Positions 11,480 through 21,063 of a stretch of DNA of 64,000 nucleotides are shown here, piece after piece (position 1 is the stretch's first letter; each line of letters opens with the position of its first letter). Both the position numbers and the translations under genes were made by a program. The notes under the pieces were generated by a model. The model was not told the origin of the DNA. It was given only the letters and a program-made list of their open reading frames with translations, and made no database searches. The stretch is from contig NC_059358.1 in the NCBI RefSeq assembly GCF_019703515.2, positions 47,068,594-47,132,593 on the forward strand, read 5' to 3'. This DNA is from Myxocyprinus asiaticus (taxonomy: Eukaryota > Chordata > Actinopteri > Cypriniformes > Catostomidae).

Positions 11480-13200
11480 TGGAAACGCTGCTACCTTGCG
11501 CGGAGATCGCTACCCTCCTACGGAAGGACGCGATAGAACCTGTCCCTCCAGCCGAGATGAAGAGGGGGTTTATAGCCCCTACTTCATTGTACCGAAAAAA
11601 GGCGGTGGGTTGCGGCCAATCTTGGACCTGCGAGTACTGAACCGGGCCTTACACAGACTCCCGTTCAAGATGCTGACGCAAAGACGCATTCTAGCGAGCG
11701 TCCGGCATCAAGATTGGTTCGCGGCGGTAGACCCGAAGGATGCGTACTTTCACGTCTCGATCCTTCCTCGACACAGACCCTTCCTGCGGTTTGCGTTTGA
11801 GGGTCAGGCGTATCGGTACAAGTCCTCCCTTTCGGCCTGTCCCTGTCTCCTCGCGTCTTTACGAAGATCGCAGAGGCTGCCCTTGCCCCGTTAAGGGAGG
11901 TGGGCATTCGCATTCTCAACTATCTCGACGACTGGCTAATCCTAGCTCACTCTCGAGACGGGTTATGCGCACACAGGGACCTGGTGCTCTCACACCTCAG
12001 CCGACTAGGGCTTCGGGTCAGCTGGGAAAAGAGCAAGCTCCTCCCGGTTCAGAGCATCTCTTTTCTCGGTTTGGAGTTGGACTCAGTCTCCTTGACGGCG
12101 CACCTTATGAACGAGCGCGCCCAGTCGGTGCTGGCCTGTTTGAAGGCGTTCAGACAGAAAACAGCGGTTCCACTGAAACATTTTCAGAGGCTCCTGGGGC
12201 ATATGGCGTCCTCGGCGGTGGCCACCCCGCTCGGGTTGTTGCATATGAGGCCGCTTCAGCACTGGCTCCAGACTCGAGTCCCGAGATGGGCATGGCGCCA
12301 CGGGACACACCACGTGGCCATTACGTCGGTCTGTCACCGTCTTTTCAGCACTTGGACCGACCTCTCGTTTCCACGAGCAGGTGTTCCGCTAGAACTGGTC
12401 TCCAGGCGCGTCGTGGTCACGACAGACGCCTCCAAAATGGGCTGGGGCGCTGTTGGCAATGGGCACGCAGCTGCCGGCCTCTAGACGGGTCCGCAGCTGC
12501 GTTGGCACATCAACTGCCTCGAGTTACTGGCAATTCTGCTCGCCCTGCGGAGGTTCCGGCCGTTGATCCAGGGCAAGCACGTGCTAGTTCGGACAGACAG
12601 CACGGCAGCGGTAGCATATGTCAACCGCCAAGGCGGTCTGCGCTCCCGCTGTATGTCATAACTCGCCCGCCGTCTCCTCCAACGGAGTTAGCAGCACCAA
12701 GTCGCTGCAAGCCACTCACATCCCGGGCAACCTCAACACTTCGGCGGACGCGCCGTAACAACAGGTTACCCTCAAGGGAGAGTGGAGACTCCACCTTCAG
12801 GTGGTCCAGCTGATTTGGAGTCGATTCAGTCAGGCACAGGTGCACCTGTTCGCCTCCCAAGAATCCTCCCACTGCCCGCTCTGGTACGCCCTCACCGAGG
12901 CCTTCCTCGGCATAGACGCGCTGGCACAGCTGGTCCCCTGGCATTCGCAAATATGCGTTTTCCCCAGTGAGCCTGCTCGCACAGACCCTGTGCAAGGTCA
13001 GGGAGGACGAGGAGAAGGTCGTCCTGGTAAGCACCCTACTGGCCCACCCAGACGTGGTGCTCGGACCTCACGCTCCTCGTGACAGCTCCCCCCGGGCAAA
13101 TTCCCCTGAGAAAGGCCCTTCTTTCTCAGGGAAGGGGCACCATCCGGCACCCGCGCCCAGACCTCTGGAATCTCCATGTCTGGCCCCTGGACGGGACGCG
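11480..13200 (+). pseudogene. DIRS#1 reverse transcriptase - RNase H - methyltransferase-like region, broken
   Basis: The RT domain begins near LLRKDAIEPVPPAEMKRGF (about 11505-11565), then YFIVPKKGGGLRPILDLR, VDPKDAYFHV (motif A) and NYLDDWLIL, whose catalytic YLDD is at 11921-11932. RNase H follows with TTDASKMGWG, CLELLAILLAL and RTDSTAAVAYV, supplying the expected acidic residues. Downstream, LFASQESSHCPLWYALTE...GIDALAQ matches the linker that DIRS elements share with a phage-type adenine methyltransferase fold; that part is tentative. Inactivating lesions include apparent single-base losses near 11570 and 11822 and stops at 12482-12484, 12657-12659 and just after. It lies between Gag and the recombinase, as usual. 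Confidence 0.8.
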
Positions 13201-14210
13201 GAAGACCTAAGCCGTCTCCCACCTGCGGTGGTAGACACATTCACTCAGGCTAGGGCTCCCTCTACGAGGCGCCTGTATGCCTTTAAGTGGTGTCTGTTCG
13301 CTAAGTGGTGTTCTTCCCATTAGGAAGACCCCCAGAGGTGCGCAGTCAGATCAGTGCTTTCCTTCCTGCAAGAGAGGTTGGAAGGGAGGCTGTCCCCTTC
13401 CACCTTGAAGGTGTACGTTGCTGCCATAGCAGCACACCATGACGCAGTCGACGGTGAGTCCTTAGGGAAGCATGATCTGATCATCAGGTTCCTAAGAGGC
13501 GCCAGGAGGCTGAATCCCTCCAGGCCACGCCTTGTTCCCTCATCGGACCTCTGTAGTTTTTCAGGGTCTACAGAGAGCCCCTTTGAGTTTTGCAGTCAGC
13601 CGGGCTTAAGGCACTCTCCATGAAGACTGCCCTCCTGACTGCGCTCACTTCCATCAAGAGGGTAGGTGACCTGCAAGCGTTCTCTGTCAGCGAAATGTGC
13701 CTGGAGTTCGGTCCGGGCTATTCTCACGTGATCCTGAGACCCCCGACCGGGCTATGTGCCCAAGGTTCCCACCACTCCTTTTAGAGACCAGGTGGTGAAC
13801 CTGCAAGTGCTGCCCCAGGAGGAGGCAGACCCAGCCCTGGCGTTGCTGTGTCCGGTGCGCGCTTTGCGCATCTATTTGGATCGCACGCAGAGCTTTAGAC
13901 TCTCTGAGCAGCTCTTTGTCTGCTTCGGTGCACAGCGGAAAGGAAGTGCTGTCTCCAAGCAGAGGATCGCCCACTGGCTCATTGACGCCATAACTATGGC
14001 ATGTCTCGCCCAAAACATGCCGCCCCCGGTAGGGCTACGAGCCCATTCTACTCGTGGTGTAGCGGCTTCTTGGGCCCTGGCCAGAGGTGCCTCTCTAACA
14101 GACATTGCAGAGCAGCGGGCTGGGCAACACCCAACACCTTTGCAAGGTTCTTCAACCTCCGGGTGGAACCGGTTTCGTCCCAGGTAGTGGCACGCAACAC
14201 AAGCGGATAA
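13201..14210 (+). pseudogene. DIRS#1 tyrosine recombinase, broken and lacking the catalytic Tyr
   Basis: This enzyme would integrate circular DIRS DNA. The N-terminal SAM-like DNA-binding part is seen at 13220-13480 (APSTRRLYAFKWCLFAKWC...). The catalytic part supplies the first Arg in SIKRVGDLQAFSV, the box II AHSTRGVAASWAL, and a C-terminal segment that in DIRS#2 reads FARFYNL but here reads FARFFNL, so the presumed nucleophilic tyrosine is phenylalanine. An in-frame TAG sits at 13321-13323. Frame changes occur near 13550, near 13740 (an extra C in a C run) and near 14107 (a lost T). The end, NTSG followed by TAA, is at 14210. Dead by several independent lesions. Confidence 0.8.
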
Positions 14211-14958
14211 GCCCGGGATAGCCGGCCGGGTGTATCGCTTGCACATAGCGCCTTCCACCTCCTTTTGAGCTGAAGACGTGCGCTGTTAATTCCCAGTAGT
14301 GTTCACAAAGGTTGTTCCCTGGTTGACTTCCTCCGAGCCCTGTGGCAGTCGAGTTTTCGGAGAGACTCGCTGCCGGCCCAGTACACGCGCTAACTAAGAG
14401 CCCGGTTCTGGGGTAGGTGCTCCGCATGTGGCGGTTCCCTGTAAGGCTAACCCCATGCGATCTATATCTTCCGCTAGTTCGTTTCCCTACTGGCAAACTG
14501 CGTCTTCCTTGGGCAGAGCCCCTCAGTCTCCATGTTGTAGTAACTCCTCCCCCATTGGGTAGGATCTACCTTGAAGGCTCTCCACATGGTTGGAAAGACC
14601 ATGTGATGTATTCTTCCACTTAAATATCCCCCCTCTCTTGGGGCGAGGTGTGGTCTCCGCGGTGTCCTCCCCTTGGGAGGGACACCCCCCGACTAGACCT
14701 GGCGGCCCAGTCGGATAATCCCCCTTCTTTTTTAGGGAGTGGAAAAAGAGAAGGGGAAAGAGGCCATGACTGGGTTAAGCCTGTCTCTATCTCTGGGTAG
14801 TCGACTTGTCCCCAAAAAGGGCCGTTCGACACTCATAACTGTGTTGGGGGAGGTTACGTGTCGACCTGGTGTGCTGGCTATGAGGCACACAGCAAGTCTG
14901 CCCACCACACACCGCCAGTTCACGTAACACAGTTCAGCCTTGTGGCGTTTTGTATAGG

Positions 14959-15064
14959 GACCCCTAGTGTCACTACATCGACACCAACGTCGAGTGAGTG
15001 ACAGATAGGGAACGTCATGGTTACAGGTGTAACCTCCGTTCCCTGATGGAGGGAACGAGACGTT
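14959..15064 (+). repeat. DIRS#1 internal complementary region
   Basis: 14959-15013 is the reverse complement of the outer left terminus (8973 inward). 15014-15064 is the reverse complement of the outer right terminus (15341 inward). The 15013|15014 junction therefore reproduces, in complement, the two element ends joined head to tail. Confidence 0.85.
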
Positions 15065-15341
15065 GGTCCCTCCTGCCACAACGCTGAACTACCCGCTGAA
15101 ATGGCCGGACCTTATATCGGCTCCTCAGCGTAAAACCTGAATGAGTGGTTGCATACCAGCTCCTTTTATACCCGTATGTTCGGGGGAGTGGCATGCAAAT
15201 ACCACTCGCCAATTTTCATTGGCCTTTTATCAAAGACCAGAGGTGTCTCGGGCTCCCAAGAGTGACCCCTAGTGTCACTACATCGACACCAACGTCTCGT
15301 TCCCTCCATCAGGGAACGGAGGTTACACCAGTAACCATGAC
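15065..15341 (+). repeat. DIRS#1 right terminus with inverted repeat and hairpin extension
   Basis: 15137-15296 is the inverted copy of 8994-9154. The last 45 bp (15297-15341) are unique to the right end and contain a short palindrome, GTTCCCTCCATCAGGGAAC. Confidence 0.8.
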
Positions 15342-15597
15342 GTTTCTGCACAATGAACAATGAGCCGACAAGTTGTAATTCTTGCTTTGATCCTCTGCAA
15401 TTGAAATTAAAACGTGTTTGATCCATTTATTGTGCACCTAACATTTGCTTATATAAAGTTCTGAACCCGTGCCAGTGTATAATAATATAATTATTATTTG
15501 ACAGGTAGGGTTGTCATTTTTTAAGTCATGGAAGGAAGGATTCTTCTTATTTTTATATTATAATATGGCCTGTGGGCTAAGCCCCGGATGACACTGA
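15342..15597. other. Short AT-rich spacer
   Basis: Right flank of DIRS#1. No coding or repeat feature is recognised. Confidence 0.4.
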
Positions 15598-15975
15598 AGT
15601 CAAGAGACGCCCCTAGTCTGAATGACAACATGCTTGTCATCAATAGAGTCCAAGCAGTTTGGGGAGTTCCAGAGCTCCAGGAAACCAGCAGCAATGTTTC
15701 TCCAGTCCTGCTTGGATAGTACAGTAGTCATCCACCAGGCCATCCCATATAGCCTGGGACACAGCACCAACAATGCGTGCCACAGTGCAGAGACCCACAT
15801 GGAAGTTGTAGTTGTAAGATAATGATTGGTGCCGACGCAAGAGTTTCTGTGCAGAGCCATGCTCTGTTGTTTACTTCACTGAAATACTGCGCATGACAAA
15901 ACAGATGCACAAGACAGTCGTAAAACAAATACGGAGGCTGAAGGGGCACATGAAATTGCATTGCCAAAATGACAA
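15598..15975 (-). pseudogene. PIF/Harbinger (HARBI1-like) transposase fragment
   Basis: On the minus strand one frame reads SYNYNFHVGLCTVARIVGAV. After a frame change near 15725 another reads WRNIAAGFLELWNSPNC then LDSIDDKHVVIQ. The second part is the region around the first catalytic aspartate of HARBI1-type DDE transposases (normally IDGKHV, here IDDKHV). The remaining catalytic residues are missing. A small related scrap (GCATGCCACAGTAAAGAGACC) recurs near 16268. Confidence 0.65.
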
Positions 15976-16060
15976 TACATTACATCTCCCTTTTAGCAAA
16001 ATTATATTTCCAACAGAATTACATTCATTCTTATCATTTTAATTGTTAATACATTGTCTT

Positions 16061-16063
<3 letters not shown>

Positions 16064-16099
<36 letters not shown>
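16064..16099. repeat. (CA)n microsatellite
   Basis: Uninterrupted CA dinucleotides. Confidence 0.9.
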
Positions 16100-16105
<6 letters not shown>

Positions 16106-16677
16106 GACTCCAAACAATTAAGCATATTCATTCATTTTTTTTAAAAAAACTGGCCAAACCTCTGGCATCAACAATAAAGAATATGTGTACATTAGTCAGT
16201 TCTAACTCGGAAGTAAAGGTTACCAGAACATCACTTCCACAAGGCATCTTTACCATGCTTCAAAAATGCATGCCACAGTAAAGAGACCCATGAGGTAGTT
16301 GTAGCTGATTATTGCAAATGAATCACCAGTGGCAATTTAGCTACAAAAATATAGGTATTAACTGTTAAAATATAGGTTAGCAGTATTTTTATTCTAAGAA
16401 CAAATAGTTAAAACTGATTAACTGTAAAATGCATGTACAATAAGTAGTCAGACAAAACATTAGTTGATGTAATAGTTTGCCACTGGATAAAGGGTCTATT
16501 TATAATATATTTATATTGCATTGTATATGAAATGTGATTGTTCAAGTTTGCACACATGAAGTGCACACTTAATCTCTTGCTCATTTTGGCGGAAATACTG
16601 GAGTATAAATATGACCTCCATCAATGTTTCTCATTTGCTATCATGGACCATCTCAAAAAGATTGTGGTTGTAATCCT
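16100..16677. other. Non-coding AT-rich stretch
   Basis: Contains the small Harbinger-like scrap near 16268. Otherwise nothing recognisable. Confidence 0.4.
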
Positions 16678-16895
16678 ACTCTACCTCCAGAGGAGACAGC
16701 ACTGTTGCTTCTGGGTACGTCCCATTCACCAATGCTGCAAATCATACTGGGAGTTCCACCGTTTGGTGCAGAAGCTTCAATCACTGGCATCGTCGAAACG
16801 AAGCTCCTGCACCAAACGGTGGAACTCCTAGTATGATTTGCGGCATCAGCGAATGGAACGTACCCAGAACCGATGGTGCCGTCTCCTCTGGAGGT
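16678..16895. repeat. Long imperfect palindrome (foldback element)
   Basis: The left arm starts CTCTACCTCCAGAGGAGAC and the right arm ends GTCTCCTCTGGAGGTAGAG. The arms stay complementary through CCACCGTTTGGTGCAG / CTGCACCAAACGGTGG, with a short loop near 16785-16803. Each arm is about 100 bp. It abuts a Tc1 transposase fragment and could be a foldback MITE or the product of an inverted duplication. Confidence 0.7.
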
Positions 16896-17014
16896 AGAGT
16901 AAAAAAAGACAGGACTCATCGGACCAGGCAACCATCTTCCACTGCTCTAAGGTCCAGTTCCGATGTTCACGTGCCCATTGTAGGCGCTTTTGACAGTGGA
17001 CAGGGGTCATCATG

Positions 17015-17018
<4 letters not shown>
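16893..17018 (-). pseudogene. Tc1-like transposase fragment
   Basis: The minus strand encodes MTPVHCQKRLQWAREHRNW and EQWKMVAWSDESC, the segment up to the first catalytic Asp (WSDES) of fish Tc1-like DD34E transposases. It is cut by the palindrome on one side and by (TA)n on the other. Confidence 0.75.

Positions 17019-17071
<53 letters not shown>
17019..17071. repeat. (TA)n microsatellite
   Basis: Uninterrupted TA repeats separating two Tc1 fragments that point away from each other. Confidence 0.9.
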
Positions 17072-17080
<9 letters not shown>

Positions 17081-17084
17081 ACAG

Positions 17085-18138
17085 GGTGTTGGGTGCCAAG
17101 GCTCATCGATGTGCAAGGGCAACGTAAGCTATCCCGACTGAAGGTCTACTGAAGCACAAGTCACAGAAAGTCACAAAATTTTTTGATGATGGTTACAGGA
17201 GGAATGTGTCACAACACACAGTGTCACAACACACAGTGTATCTCACCCTGCTGCATATGGGGCTGCATAGCCGCAGACCGGTCAGGGTGCTGATGATGAC
17301 ACCTGCCCACCGTTGAAAGTGCCTACAATGGGCACGTGAGCGTCGGAACTGGACCTTGGAGCAGTGCAAGAAGGTCGCCTGGTCTGATGAGTCACGTATT
17401 TCTTTTTTACATCACATGGAAGGCCATATACGTGTGTGCTGTTTACCTGGGGAAGTGATAGCATCAGGATGCACTGTGGGAAGATGACAAGCTGGTGGAG
17501 TGAATGTGATACTCTGGGCAATGTTCTGCTGGGAAACCCTGGGTCCGGCCATTCATGTGGATGTCAATTTGACACATCTTATGGAGTTTTGTGTTCCTTG
17601 CCACATGAATTGATTCATTTTATCAAACTACACAATGATGACTCTAAGACATGATAGATATTACAGTTTAATTTAATGTTAATGCATGATTTTCTGTAAA
17701 GCTGCTTGTGTGTTGAAATGATGTGTGTTGTGAAAGGCGCTATACAAATCAAAATTACCTGACACATGCCACCTACATAAACATTGTTGCAGACCAGGTA
17801 CTCCCCTTCATGGCAATGTTATTCCCTGATGGCAGTGGCCTCTTACAGCAGGATAATGCACCCTGCCACACTGCACACATTGTTCGGGAATGGTTTGAGG
17901 AACATGATGAAAAGTTCAAGGCATTGCCCAAATTCCCCAGATCTCAATCCAATTGAGAATCTGTGGGATGTTCTGGACCAACAAGTCCGATCCACTCACA
18001 TTTTACAGGACATGAAGGATCTGCTGCTATTGTCTTGGTGCCAGATACAACAGAACACCTTCAGGGGTCTTGTAGAGTCCATGCTTTGTTGGGTCGGCAC
18101 TGTTTTGGCAGCACGCGGACGAACAACAACATATTAGT
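17085..18138 (+). pseudogene. Tc1-like DD34E transposase, interrupted
   Basis: This is a cut-and-paste transposase of the Tc1/mariner superfamily. Readable pieces in order are SVSQHTVYLTLLHMGLHSRR, LQWARERRNWTLEQCKKVAW then SDES (first Asp), VNVILWAMFCWETLGPAIHV, YINIVADQVLPFMAMLFPDG, LLQQDNAPCHTAH (second Asp) and SPDLNPIENLWDVLDQQV (Glu). The D-D-E residues are thus all present, but the frame shifts repeatedly and a 182-bp LINE-like segment splits the gene after HVDVNLTH. The stop after AARGRTTTY is at 18138. The remainder of the transposon and its terminal repeats are not recognisable. Confidence 0.8.
17578..17767 (+). repeat. LINE 3'-tail insertion with 8-bp target duplication
   Basis: The inserted 182 bp ends with TTTTCTGTAAAGCTGCTTG...GCGCTATACAAATCAAAAT, a tail common to fish L2/CR1-type LINEs and derived SINEs. 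TGACACAT flanks it at 17570-17577 and 17760-17767, and removing it reconnects the Tc1 transposase frame. Confidence 0.75.
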
Positions 18139-18149
18139 TTTCATATAGA

Positions 18150-18388
18150 GTTTTCCTAGTTTATTCTGGTGTGTTTACATCGCACCAAACGCGTGTTTGA
18201 ATACCGCGCTGCAACAGTTGGCTGATCAAATCACAGACACAGAACAACAATACCCGGACTCAGTTATTATTATTCTTGGGGATTTTAACAAAGCAAACCT
18301 TACACGTGAACTGCCCTAATGCAGACAGCACATTACATACCCCACCAGAAACAGAAATATACTGGATCATTGCTACACAAAAATAAAT
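18150..18388 (+). pseudogene. LINE A, endonuclease fragment (5' of DIRS#2)
   Basis: This matches LINE B (38425-38655) closely. It encodes LADQITDTEQQYPDSVIIIL-type sequence ending in the endonuclease motif LGDFNKANL, then an early TAA (ELP*). It is broken off exactly at the DIRS#2 boundary, and the LINE resumes after 22743. Jockey-superfamily non-LTR element, Rex1/CR1/L2-like; clade assignment tentative. Confidence 0.75.
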
Positions 18389-18659
18389 GTCATGGTTACT
18401 GGTGTAACTTCCGTTCCCTGATGGAGGGAACGAGATGTTGTGTCGATGTAGTGACACTAGGGGTCACTCTTGGGAGCCCGAGACACCTCTGGTCTTTGAT
18501 AAAAGGCCAATGAAAATTGGCAAGTGGTATTTGCATGCCACTCCCCCGGACATACGGGTATAAAAGGAGCTGGTATGGAACCACTCATTCAGGTTTTATG
18601 CTGAGGAGCCGATATAAGGTCCTGCCATTTCAGCGGGTAGTTCAGCGTTGTGGCAGGAG

Positions 18660-18780
18660 GGACACAACGTCTCGTTCCCTCCATCAGGGAACGGAGGTTA
18701 CACCAGTAACCATGACGTTCCCTATCTGTCACTCACTCAATGTTGTGTTGATGTAGTGAGACTAGGGGTCCCTATACGAA
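18660..18780 (-). repeat. DIRS#2 internal complementary region
   Basis: Centred on CCATGAC|GTTCCCTATC at 18716|18717, the joined right end and left end of the element. It is the counterpart of 14959-15064 in DIRS#1. Confidence 0.75.
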
Positions 18781-19525
18781 ATGCCACAACTGGCTGAACT
18801 GTGTTACGTGAACTGGTGGTGTGTGGTGGGCAGACTGCTGTGTGCCTCATAGCCAGCACACCAGGTCGACACGTAACCTCCCCCAACATAGTTATGAGTG
18901 TCGAACGGCCCTTTTTGGGGACAAGTCGACTACCCAAAGATAGAGACAGGCTTAACCCAGTCGTGGCCTCTTTTCCCCTTCTTTTTTTCCATTCCCTAAA
19001 AAAGAAGTGGGATTATCCGACTGGGCCGCCATGTCTAGTCGGGGGTGTCCCTCCCAAGGGGAAGACACCGCGAAGACCACACCTTGCCCAAAGAGAGGGG
19101 GGGAATATTTAAGTGGAAGAATACGTCACATGGTCTTTCCAACCATGTGGAGAGCCTTCAAGGTAGATCCTGCCCAATGGAGGAGTTACTACAAACATGG
19201 AGACTGGGGCAGAGGGGCTCTGCCCAAGGAAGACGCAGTTTGCCAGCAGGGAAACAAACTAGCGGAAGATATATATTGCATGGGATTAGCCTTACAGGGA
19301 ACCGCCACATTCAGAGCACCTACCCCAGAACAGGGCTCTTAGTTAGCACGTGTACTGGGCCGGCAGCGAGTCTCTCCGAAAACTCGAATGTCACAGGGCT
19401 TGGAGGAAGTCAACCAGGGAACAAAGTTTGTGAACACTACTGGGAATTAATGGCACATGTCTTCAGCTCTAAGGGAGGTGGATGTCACTATGTGCAAGCG
19501 ATACACCCAGCCGGCTATCCCGGGC

Positions 19526-20845
19526 TTATCCGCTTGTGTTGCGTACCACTACCTGGGATGAAAGTGGTTCCACCCAGAGGTTGTAGAACCTTGCAAAGGT
19601 GTTGGATGTTGCCCAGCCCACTGCTCTGCAAATGTCTGTTAGAGAGGCACCTCTGGCCAGGGCCCAGGAACCTGCTACACCTCTGGTAGAATGGGCTCGT
19701 AGCCCTACCGGGGGTGGCATGTTCTGGGCAAGGTATGCCATAGGTATGGCATCAATGAGCCAGTGGGCGATCATCTGCTTGGAGACAGTGCTTCCTTTCC
19801 GCTGTGCACCAAAGCAGACAAAGAGCTGCTCAGAGATTCTAAAGCTCTGCGTGCGATCCAAATAGATGCGTAAAGCGTGCACCGGACACAGCAACGACAG
19901 TGCTGGGTCTGCCTCCTCCTGGGGCAGCGCTTGTAGGTTCACCATATGGTACCTAAAAGGGGTGGTGGGAATCTTGGGCACATAGCCCGGTCAGGGTCTC
20001 AGGATCATGTGAGAGTAACCCGGACCGAACTCCAGGCACGTTTCGCTGACAGAGAACGCTTGCAGGTCACCTACCCTCTTGATGGAAGTGAGCGCAGTGA
20101 GGAGGGCAGTCTTCAAGGAGAGTGCCTTAAGCTCGGCTGACTGCAAAGGCTCAAAGGGGGCTCTCTGTAGACCCTGAAGAACTATGGAGAGATCCCATTA
20201 GGGAACGAGGCGCGATCTGGAGGGATTCAGCCTCCTGATGCCTTTTAGGAACCTGATGATCAGGTCATGCTTCCCTAAGGACTTACCGTCGACTGCGTTG
20301 TGGTGTGCTGCTATGGCAGCAACGTACACCTCCAAGGTGGAAGGGGACAGCCTCCCTTCCAACCTCTCCTGCAGGAAGGAAAGCACTGATCTGACTGCGC
20401 ATCTCTGGGGGTCTTCACGTCGGAAAGAACACCACTTAGCGAATAGATGCCACTTAAAGGCATACAGGTGCCTCGTAGAGGGGGCACTAGCCTGAGTGAT
20501 CGTGTCTACCACCGTGGGTGGTAGACCGCTTAGGTCTTCTGCGTCCCATCCAGGGACCAGACATGGAGATTCCAGAGGTCTGGGCGCGGGTGCCAGAGGG
20601 TGCCCCGTCCCTGAGAAAGAAGGTCCTTCCTCAGGGGAATTCGCCAGGGGGGAGCTGTCGCAAGGAGCGTGAGGTCCGAGAACCACATCTGGGTGGGCCA
20701 GTAGGGTGCTACCAGGTTGACCTGCCAGCTGTCTGCCAGCGCATCTATGCCGAGGGGAGCCTCGGTGAGGGCGTACCAGAGCTGGCAGTGGGAGGATTCT
20801 TGGGAGGCGAACAGGTCCACCTGTGCCCGTCCAAATTGACTCCAA
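19526..20845 (-). pseudogene. DIRS#2 tyrosine recombinase, one frame with two stops
   Basis: One minus frame from 20845 to 19526 covers the linker and the full recombinase. It includes the DNA-binding part (APSTRRLYAFKWHLFAKWC), SIKRVGDLQAF with the first Arg, AHSTRGVAGSWAL (His-x-x-Arg box) and FARFYNLWVEP with the presumed catalytic Tyr. It ends ...VVRNTSG. Stops at 20198-20200 and near 19995 (RP*PGY) interrupt it, but no frameshift is needed, so it is much closer to functional than DIRS#1. The enzyme would catalyse integration and excision of the circular DNA form. Confidence 0.8.
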
Positions 20846-21063
20846 ATCAGCTGGACCACCGGAGTCTCAACTCTCCCCTGAGGGAAACCTGCCGTGACAG
20901 CGCATCCCCTGTAGTGTTGAGGTTGCCTGGGATGTGAGTGGCTCGCAGCAACTTGAAGTGCTTCTGACTCAGGAGGAGGAGACTGCGGGCGAGTTGTGAT
21001 ATACAACGAGGTCTTCCTACCAGCTCCATGTGAGTGGGTTCCCTCGTCCCTGGGTTACCCGTC
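20846..21063 (-). pseudogene. DIRS#2 RNase H tail at deletion junction
   Basis: Minus strand: RATHIPGNLNTTGDALSRQ is the end of the RNase H/linker region in DIRS elements. Just upstream the sequence jumps to the Gag C-terminus (RRVTQGRGNPLTWSW), placing the deletion junction near 21000-21015. Confidence 0.65.

Larger units (their letters stand above)
8973..15341 (+). mobile_element. DIRS-type tyrosine-recombinase retrotransposon, full length, inactivated (DIRS#1)
   Basis: The element has inverted terminal repeats: 8994-9154 pairs with 15137-15296. It encodes Gag, then RT/RNase H with a methyltransferase-like linker, then a tyrosine recombinase, all on the plus strand, the DIRS order. Between the recombinase and the right terminus is an internal complementary region (14959-15064) equal to the reverse complement of the right end joined to the left end. 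DIRS elements use such a region to template end completion through a circle, and integrate by recombination without target duplication. A GTT trinucleotide occurs at the left start (8973) and just outside the right end (15342), consistent with recombination at a short shared sequence. Every ORF carries frameshifts or stops, so this copy cannot be autonomous. GC content is far higher than in the AT-rich surroundings. Confidence 0.88.

Noticed and set aside
11740..12813. 357-codon plus-strand frame in DIRS#1
   Set aside because: Frame-shadow of the RT/RNase H region; the catalytic motifs are in the adjacent frame.
15014..15341. Separate small transposon with inverted ends abutting DIRS#1
   Set aside because: Its first half complements the DIRS right end and its last half carries the DIRS inverted terminal repeat. 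The identical arrangement at DIRS#2 shows it is the internal complementary region plus the right terminus of the DIRS itself.
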